Position numbers and translations under genes: made by a program. Below, one piece after another: positions 51,540-56,488 of a stretch of DNA of 56,488 bases. Numbering within the stretch: the stretch's first letter is position 1; the number at the start of each line of letters is the position of its first letter. The notes beneath the pieces were generated by a model, which saw only the letters and a list, made by a program, of their open reading frames with translations, did no database searches and had not been told where the DNA came from. This DNA is from Aneurinibacillus danicus (GTDB lineage: Bacteria; Bacillota; Bacilli; Aneurinibacillales; Aneurinibacillaceae), in assembly GCF_007991215.1 (NCBI RefSeq), contig NZ_BJXX01000011.1, positions 1 through 56,488 of the forward strand. The letters run 5' to 3'.

Positions 51540-52583
51540 TTAATTGGAATCCTTTCTTTTCTTTTTCATTTCTTCAAAATATTGAGCCGCACCCGGATGA
51601 AGGGGAAGATAGATATGCTTGTCCGCCTCTTCCGCTTTGATTTCTCTGGCGGCAGGATGAATATCATACATCTCGGGAAGATGTTCATAGAAACTCCGGG
51701 TTAACTCGTATGCCGTTTCTTTGGGCAGGTCGCTATGGGTGAGAAGCACATTTTTTACGACTACTGTTTCGACATCGTGGTCCAGTCCGCCGTATGTTTC
51801 CTTCGGAATAACTTTTTTTGAATAATAAGGGTACTGCCGCTGAAGCTCTGTCATTACTTGTTCCGGAATCTGCACCAGGGTAAGCGGAATGTCTTTCGCC
51901 AGCGAAGCAATATCGGGATTCGGCATGCCCGAGGAGAAAAAGGCCGCGTCAATAACCCCATCTCTAAGCGCCTGAGATGATTGGGAGAAAGAGAAATAAT
52001 ATTTTTTTACGTTATATCGCGTCAATTTTGCTGCCTGCAGGATACGTTCTGCCGTTAATTCCGTGCCGCTTCCGATGGGCCCCATACCAATCCGTTTCCC
52101 TTTTAAATCCTGTAGAGAACGAATTCCACTTTTTTTGGTAACTGCAATATGGATATAATTGGAATAAATTTCGGTGATGGCCCGCAAGCGGGATCGTTCG
52201 TATCGCTCTTCGGCGTTGTTTGGCTGGTTAACAGTCAGAAGCGCATCGACAGTGGCAAATCCCAGCTCCGCCTTCTTCTGGGCGACAAGTCTGGTATTTT
52301 CGATAGATGCCTTTGTGATTCGCGTACCTGTAACCGCGCCGTCATACCGTTCATAGATGTCGGCAAGAGCCTGACCGAGCAGGTAGTATACACCCGATAT
52401 GTCGCCTGTGGCAATGGTGACATTTTGGCCCTGCAGCGAGGGAACAGACGCATCTTCCGATTGCCGCAGCGGATAGTATGAAACAGGAGAAGGGATTTCC
52501 TGTTTGTTTTCCGCGAGGGAGCAACCGACCGTGAGCCAGGTTAGCAAAAGAATTGCTCCCGCGAAAAAATAATGTTGTTTCAT
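51540..52583 (-). CDS. TAXI-family (TRAP-type) solute receptor lipoprotein
   Basis: A 347-residue lipoprotein (lipobox L-T-V-G-C). The mature part has the TAXI pattern: I-A-T-G-D-I-S-G-V-Y-Y-L-L-G-Q-A-L-A, L-Q-D-L-K-G-K-R-I-G-M-G-P-I-G-S-G-T-E-L-T-A and H-L-P-E-M-Y-D-I-H-P-A. TAXI receptors normally serve TRAP carriers with fused DctQM-type membrane subunits; no such gene is in the window. It is the first gene behind the sigma-54 promoter, so it may sense or supply the ligand with the ABC importer. Start 52583 follows AAAGGAGCGTGCAA. Confidence 0.88.
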   Translation of the reverse strand: MKQHYFFAGAILLLTWLTVGCSLAENKQEIPSPVSYYPLRQSEDASVPSLQGQNVTIATGDISGVYYLLGQALADIYERYDGAVTGTRITKASIENTRLVAQKKAELGFATVDALLTVNQPNNAEERYERSRLRAITEIYSNYIHIAVTKKSGIRSLQDLKGKRIGMGPIGSGTELTAERILQAAKLTRYNVKKYYFSFSQSSQALRDGVIDAAFFSSGMPNPDIASLAKDIPLTLVQIPEQVMTELQRQYPYYSKKVIPKETYGGLDHDVETVVVKNVLLTHSDLPKETAYELTRSFYEHLPEMYDIHPAAREIKAEEADKHIYLPLHPGAAQYFEEMKKKRKDSN

Positions 52584-52612
52584 TTGCACGCTCCTTTCCT
52601 ATATCAGAGTAA

Positions 52613-52630
52613 TTGCAATTTTCGTTCCAA
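52613..52630 (-). promoter_or_regulatory. Sigma-54 promoter of TAXI-ABC operon
   Basis: On the minus strand TTGGAACGAAAATTGCAA: GG (-24) and GC (-12) separated by exactly 10 nt, matching the sigma-54 consensus TGGCAC-N5-TTGC in all but one or two bases. It lies about 20-30 nt upstream of the ribosome site of the TAXI gene and downstream of a sigma-54 activator gene. Confidence 0.88.
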
Positions 52631-52687
52631 TTTTCCGATTTATATAAATGTTAACGTTTTCAACTTGGAAAGAAGGATGTTAAAAAT

Positions 52688-52750
52688 AATTCGGCAGAGT
52701 TTGCCGGATGAGACGGCGAATTTTGCCGAATCGGCAAATTCTGCCGAATT
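52688..52750. promoter_or_regulatory. Enhancer-like cluster of inverted repeats (activator sites)
   Basis: AATTCGGCAGA (52688-52698) and TCTGCCGAATT (52740-52750) enclose the perfect palindrome TTTGCCGA-A-TCGGCAAA (52722-52738) and further TTTGCCGG and CGGCGAA motifs. It lies 58-120 nt upstream of the -24 element, the right distance for a sigma-54 activator, and just after the activator gene, which very likely binds here. Confidence 0.85.
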
Positions 52751-52758
52751 AGAAAATA

Positions 52759-54147
52759 TTATAATTCTTGCTCATTTTGGATATTATAAAGCTTAATTTT
52801 ATCACGCAGGCTTCGCTCCGAAATTTGCAGAACACGTGCGGTTTCCTGTCGATGCCAATTGCAGTGGTGAAGCGTGGCGGCAATGGCCCTTTTCTCGATT
52901 TCTTTCATAGGAGCACCGACGGGAATGCTAATGATGCGTTCGGCGTCAGCCCGGGCAGCAGGAATCGTGGTTGGACTAGGCTGCTGAACATATTCCGGCA
53001 GATCTTCTTCCGTAATGATGTCGGAGGAGGAAAGGGCGACGGCATACTCTATAATATTTCCGAGCTGGCGGATATTGCCCGGATAGTTGTAAGCGAGCAA
53101 GAGACGGCGCGCGGCTGCTGACAACCTTTTTGGAGCTTTGTCCATTTCCCGGGAGTATTTTTGCAGGAAGTATTCAAGCAGCAGCGGCAAGTCTCCCTCT
53201 CTTTCCCGCAGTGGCGGGACCGATATAGGGATGACATTAAGCCTGAAATATAAATCTTCGCGAAACGTTCCTTCCGCTACCATTTGTTCCAGCCGTTTAT
53301 TTGTAGCGCTTACAATCCGTACGTCCAGGGAGATTTTTCGGTTTGACCCAAGAGGTGTCACTTCACGTTCCTGGAGAACCCGCAGAATCTTAGCCTGCAG
53401 AGCAAGCGGCATCTCGCTTATTTCATCGAGAAATAGCGTACCGCCGTTCGCTGCTGCCCACTTTCCTTCTTTTCGCTGCGTCGCTCCGGTGAATGCACCT
53501 TTTTCGTAGCCGAACAGTTCACTTTCCAGCAGCGTCTCCGGAATGGCTGCGCAGTTGACGATTTCTAACGGACCGTTCTTTCGCCTGCCTGTATCATGGA
53601 TGGCACGCGCCACCAGCTCTTTGCCGGTGCCGCTCTCTCCGGTGATGAGCACGTTCGAATCGATATCTTTTACACGTTCAATCATGGAGAAGACATGTTC
53701 CATCGCCTTGCTTTTCCCTACGAAACATCTTCGTCCGCTGGTTTGCTGAAGCTGTGCATGCAGCGTCTCAACCTGAAGGGAGAGCCGTTTATGTTCAAGC
53801 GCTTTCATCATTAACAACTGTATTTCTTCCGTGTTAATCGGCTTTTCAATGTAGTAGTACGCCCCCTGCTTAATCGCTTCGATAGACGATTCGATGGAGG
53901 CGTAAGCGGTCATCATAATCACGATGACAGATGGATGCTTCTGTTTAATCTGACGCAGGATATCGATGCCGCTGCGGGACCCTATCCGCAAATCCAGCAG
54001 TACGATATCGAACGGATGCTGTTCCATTGCACGCAGTCCTTCCATGGGGTCAGTAAAAGCAGCGATATCATATGCGTCTTCTAGCGCAAAGCTAAGTGAG
54101 GTACAGATGGCGCGTTCATCATCAAGTATCAATACGTGCGGTTTCAT
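52759..54147 (-). CDS. Sigma-54-dependent response regulator (DctD/NtrC type)
   Basis: A 462-residue activator: receiver domain (D9/D10, phospho-acceptor D52 in L-L-D-L-R-I, T-A and K-P near 80-103), AAA+ domain (about 140-375) with Walker A G-E-S-G-T-G-K-E, sigma-54 contact loop G-A-F-T-G-A and L-F-L-D-E-I, and a C-terminal Fis-type DNA-binding helix-turn-helix (R-Q-E-T-A-R-V-L-Q-I-S-E-R-S-L-R-D-K-I). Its ATG overlaps the kinase stop by one base (TAATG). It probably binds the 52688 cluster. Confidence 0.95.
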   Translation of the reverse strand: MKPHVLILDDERAICTSLSFALEDAYDIAAFTDPMEGLRAMEQHPFDIVLLDLRIGSRSGIDILRQIKQKHPSVIVIMMTAYASIESSIEAIKQGAYYYIEKPINTEEIQLLMMKALEHKRLSLQVETLHAQLQQTSGRRCFVGKSKAMEHVFSMIERVKDIDSNVLITGESGTGKELVARAIHDTGRRKNGPLEIVNCAAIPETLLESELFGYEKGAFTGATQRKEGKWAAANGGTLFLDEISEMPLALQAKILRVLQEREVTPLGSNRKISLDVRIVSATNKRLEQMVAEGTFREDLYFRLNVIPISVPPLREREGDLPLLLEYFLQKYSREMDKAPKRLSAAARRLLLAYNYPGNIRQLGNIIEYAVALSSSDIITEEDLPEYVQQPSPTTIPAARADAERIISIPVGAPMKEIEKRAIAATLHHCNWHRQETARVLQISERSLRDKIKLYNIQNEQEL

Positions 54148-56165
54148 TATGATTCCTCCTCCGGTTTATGCAACGGTAAAAAGACAGTGACTTTCGTTCC
54201 CAGGCCAGGATGGCTTGTTATGCGAATGTCTCCCTTGTTTTCTCTGAGCAGTTTATAGGAGAGGGGAAGTCCGAGTCCGACACCGTTATGTTTGCTTGAG
54301 TAGAAAGGTTCGAAAATACGTTTCATCTGTTCCGATTCGATTCCGGTCCCGGTATCGGCAATTGTAATTCGTCCTGTCTCCGCGTTTTCTTTTTCCACGG
54401 TAATTATGATTTTCTTCTCTGCTGTTTCTTCTACAGCATCAATGGCGTTGAGCAGAAGATTCAAAAAAACTTGCCGTATCTGCTGTGGATCAGTATAAAA
54501 GGCAATATCATCCTGGCAGGATTGTTCAAGAACAATCTCTTTCTTTTCCAGGGTAACCCGTAAAAACGTGAGCAAAGAAGTGAGCAGGGCGTTGGCCGGA
54601 TACATTTCTTTGCTGGGCGAACGAGGACGGGCGTAATCCAGTAAATCGGTTACAATCGCATTCAGCCTGTTAATTTCAGCAGGCAGATGTTCCATGATGG
54701 CTTCCCGGAATTTTGGCTGATCGTATTTGCTGGGCAGCAGGTCGACGAATGTTTTAATAGACGTCAGCGGGTTGCGGATTTCGTGAGCGACTCCCGCTAC
54801 AAGCTGGCCTAAAGCATGCAGCTTCTCCTGCATGACAAGCTTTTGTTCCAGGCGTGTCTCTTCCGTGCGGTCGGTCATAGAGAGCAAGTATCCTATTTGC
54901 TTTTTCTGGGCGTCATGCAGGGTGAGCAGACGGTAGTAAATCACTTTCCAGACTCCTGATTCGTTGATTTCTAATTTGGTTAAAGCGTTTTTGTGGCTTT
55001 GATGTTGTTCGCTGTTATCTCTGTAGTGTGCCAGAATACGGGCGAGCAGCGGAGGGTAGTTCTTCTCTTTGAAAAATCCATCCGTGAATCCCAGCATTTC
55101 ATTTGCGCGCGTATTGTAGCTCGTTACCGTATAGTCCATACTGAATGTGACAATTCCGGTATGGATGTTATTTAAGATTTGTTCTTTGAATGCATCACGG
55201 TCAGCGATATCTTGACGTTGTTCTTGCAAATGGTGAGTAAGCAGCCAGAGTTCTTCGGTGCGACTTTGCACCGCTTTTTTTAAACGCTGGTTCCATAAAT
55301 AAATAAACAGAAGCACGCACGCTGTTGCGATGAGAACCGTCGCCAGCAATTGAATGAACTTCTGTAGGCGGGCGATTTGTACATCCGATTCCGACATCAG
55401 CCAGTTATTCATGAGCTGATTAATTTCTCCTTTCGCTTTCATTGTTGTCAATGTCCGATTGATGACGGCAAGCAGCGAGTCGTCACCTTTACGAACGGCA
55501 ATGGCGAAATCGGCCGGCTCGATAACTTCTTCCAGAATGATAAAGTTGTCCTGCTGTCTGAAATGCCGCAAGTATACGTTCGCTGTCCATTTATTACCGA
55601 TAAATACATCCGCCCGCTTCTCAAGCAGGAGCAGCATACCGGAAAGCTGGTTTCTGGTGACCGTAAGATTGGAATGGCGCAGATTAAGCAGCGATTCCAG
55701 CACGGGTTTCCGATTTTGCAGAACGACATGCAGGGAGCGTATGTCGCTGATGCTGTGTACGGCCTGCCTTTTTTCTTTAGGAATAATTAACGCGTCCGAC
55801 ATGGTGAAGTACGGATCTGAGAAATCAAACGCACCGCTTTTTTCCGTACTGTATGTCATCCCGGCGATGGCATCGATTCGCCCCGCCTGCAGCTCTTTTT
55901 CCGCGCGGGCAAGGTCCATTGGAATGTATTCGAAGGCAAGATTATTATAGGTCGCGATTTTATCCATGATATCGATACTGGCGCCGACGAACGATCCGTT
56001 TGATGTTATATAAGAAAAAGGAGGAAGTGCCCATTCTGCCGCGATTTTGTATGTCTTTTTCACTGGCAGCTGTGAAGGAGAGACAGCGGCGCATACAAGC
56101 TGCGGGACCCCGAGCGACAAGACGAGTAAGGTATACACTAGCATAAGACGCTTTCGTAGACTCAA
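54147..56165 (-). CDS. Sensor histidine kinase with periplasmic solute-binding sensor
   Basis: About 672 residues. A signal-like N-terminus is followed by an SBP_bac_3-type amino-acid-binding domain (about 40-265; K-I-A-A-E-W-A-L-P-P-F-S-Y, A-G-M-T-Y-S-T-E-K, F-S-D-P-Y-F), TM helix at about 280-305, PAS-like part, HisKA H in V-A-H-E-I-R-N-P-L-T-S and HATPase with N-L-L-L-N-A-I-D-A, D-T-G-T-G-I, G-V-G-L-G-L-P. It probably senses an amino acid or dicarboxylate-like ligand and phosphorylates the response regulator. I favour TTG 56165 after GAGGTG; GTG 56174 is within that site. Confidence 0.9.
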   Translation of the reverse strand: MSLRKRLMLVYTLLVLSLGVPQLVCAAVSPSQLPVKKTYKIAAEWALPPFSYITSNGSFVGASIDIMDKIATYNNLAFEYIPMDLARAEKELQAGRIDAIAGMTYSTEKSGAFDFSDPYFTMSDALIIPKEKRQAVHSISDIRSLHVVLQNRKPVLESLLNLRHSNLTVTRNQLSGMLLLLEKRADVFIGNKWTANVYLRHFRQQDNFIILEEVIEPADFAIAVRKGDDSLLAVINRTLTTMKAKGEINQLMNNWLMSESDVQIARLQKFIQLLATVLIATACVLLFIYLWNQRLKKAVQSRTEELWLLTHHLQEQRQDIADRDAFKEQILNNIHTGIVTFSMDYTVTSYNTRANEMLGFTDGFFKEKNYPPLLARILAHYRDNSEQHQSHKNALTKLEINESGVWKVIYYRLLTLHDAQKKQIGYLLSMTDRTEETRLEQKLVMQEKLHALGQLVAGVAHEIRNPLTSIKTFVDLLPSKYDQPKFREAIMEHLPAEINRLNAIVTDLLDYARPRSPSKEMYPANALLTSLLTFLRVTLEKKEIVLEQSCQDDIAFYTDPQQIRQVFLNLLLNAIDAVEETAEKKIIITVEKENAETGRITIADTGTGIESEQMKRIFEPFYSSKHNGVGLGLPLSYKLLRENKGDIRITSHPGLGTKVTVFLPLHKPEEES

Positions 56166-56347
56166 GCAAGCCACCTCTTCTGAGACGATAAATTGATATG
56201 TTAAAATTATAAATCAATAAAAATGTTTGACAATTGCCTAAATTGAAGTAAGTATACGTACAGTAAATCGCTTTTTGAAGAGGAACGGGGGAGTAAAGAA
56301 ATGAAAAAAGAGATTGCATGATAAAAACATGCCGATTCATAAGAAAG

Positions 56348-56380
56348 GGCAGCTTTCCGTCAAATGGGAAGCTGCCTTTT
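56348..56380 (+). terminator. Terminator at right end, possibly of a small RNA
   Basis: GGCAGCTTTCC (56348-56358), loop, GGGAAGCTGCC (56365-56375), TTTT. Upstream are TTGACA (56227), GGGGGAG and a 6-codon ORF (MKKEIA, 56301-56321), suggesting a short leader or sRNA transcript rather than a gene. Confidence 0.6.
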
Positions 56381-56402
56381 GATTGGTTGCGGTTTATGAA
56401 TT

Positions 56403-56488
56403 AGCCGAGAACACTCGTGACCTCAGTCATGAGATGAATCGGCTTCGGACAAGGGAAGGTTTTAGCCTTCTCGCAAGTCCGACTGTAC
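56403..56488 (+). mobile_element. Possible IS605/TnpB omega-RNA-like end fragment
   Basis: ACTCGTGAC-CTCA-GTCATGAG followed by ATGAATCGG resembles, from memory, the conserved hairpin at the 3' end of IS200/IS605 tnpB elements where the omega RNA forms. A second hairpin GAAGG-TTTTAG-CCTTC lies inside the flanking CGGAC...GTCCG. No tnpA or tnpB frame exists in the window, so it is either a solo remnant or continues past the window end. Low confidence. Confidence 0.35.

Overview
The window looks like chromosomal DNA of an endospore-forming, low-to-mid GC Gram-positive (Bacillales). I would guess Aneurinibacillus/Brevibacillus-like, but the sequence alone does not settle the genus. Support comes from strong AGGAGG-type ribosome sites, frequent GTG/TTG starts, lipoprotein solute receptors, T-box, S-box and L20-type leader controls, the ytxC-thrS-infC-rpmI-rplT order, a Spo0E-like phosphatase and a CotB-type spore coat cluster. 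No rRNA, tRNA, CRISPR array or intact insertion sequence was seen.

Layout. 1-7686: membrane protein, ytxC, T-box-controlled thrS, a four-domain cyclic-di-GMP protein, then infC (AUU start)-rpmI-rplT behind an attenuated leader. 7687-14840: small housekeeping genes (methyltransferase, CoA-binding protein, metallo-hydrolase, polysaccharide deacetylase, acidic-tailed membrane protein, SDR, psd), with a likely small RNA in the 8849-9316 gap. 14878-19809: spore-related block with a new 58-aa protein, two CotB-like coat proteins, a 54-aa membrane peptide overlapping an ArsB/YwrK-type permease, a YwrJ-like protein and a Spo0E-like protein. 19958-27752: flippase-like membrane protein, an unknown protein, and the rbsRKDACB ribose operon behind two palindromic operators. 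27879-34490: an AT-richer block with zwf, short gnd, pgi, a decayed cyclase gene, hxlR and hxlAB. 34496-43976: VWA protein, chemoreceptor, S-box-controlled metNIQ, an acyl-CoA synthetase and a soluble chemoreceptor-like protein. 44182-47508: D-aminopeptidase, quinone oxidoreductase, atypical SDR and FAH-family hydrolase in one direction. 47576-56165 (minus strand): a two-component system with a sigma-54 activator, an enhancer-like repeat block, a sigma-54 promoter, then a TAXI receptor and a four-gene ABC importer. The right end carries an IS605/omega-RNA-like hairpin fragment.

How the genes work together. The most coherent system is 28254-34403. Hexulose-phosphate synthase and isomerase fix formaldehyde on ribulose 5-phosphate to give fructose 6-phosphate; Pgi makes glucose 6-phosphate; Zwf and the short Gnd oxidise it back to ribulose 5-phosphate and CO2. 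Together they form a complete dissimilatory RuMP cycle. An HxlR-box-like sequence lies in front of zwf as well as in the hxlR/hxlA divergent region, so both halves may be one formaldehyde-induced regulon. The second notable system is the sigma-54-controlled nutrient-sensing/import locus at 47576-56165, where an orphan TAXI receptor is encoded with an ABC importer. The third is a ~120-140 bp dispersed hairpin repeat in three intergenic copies, two abutting terminators.
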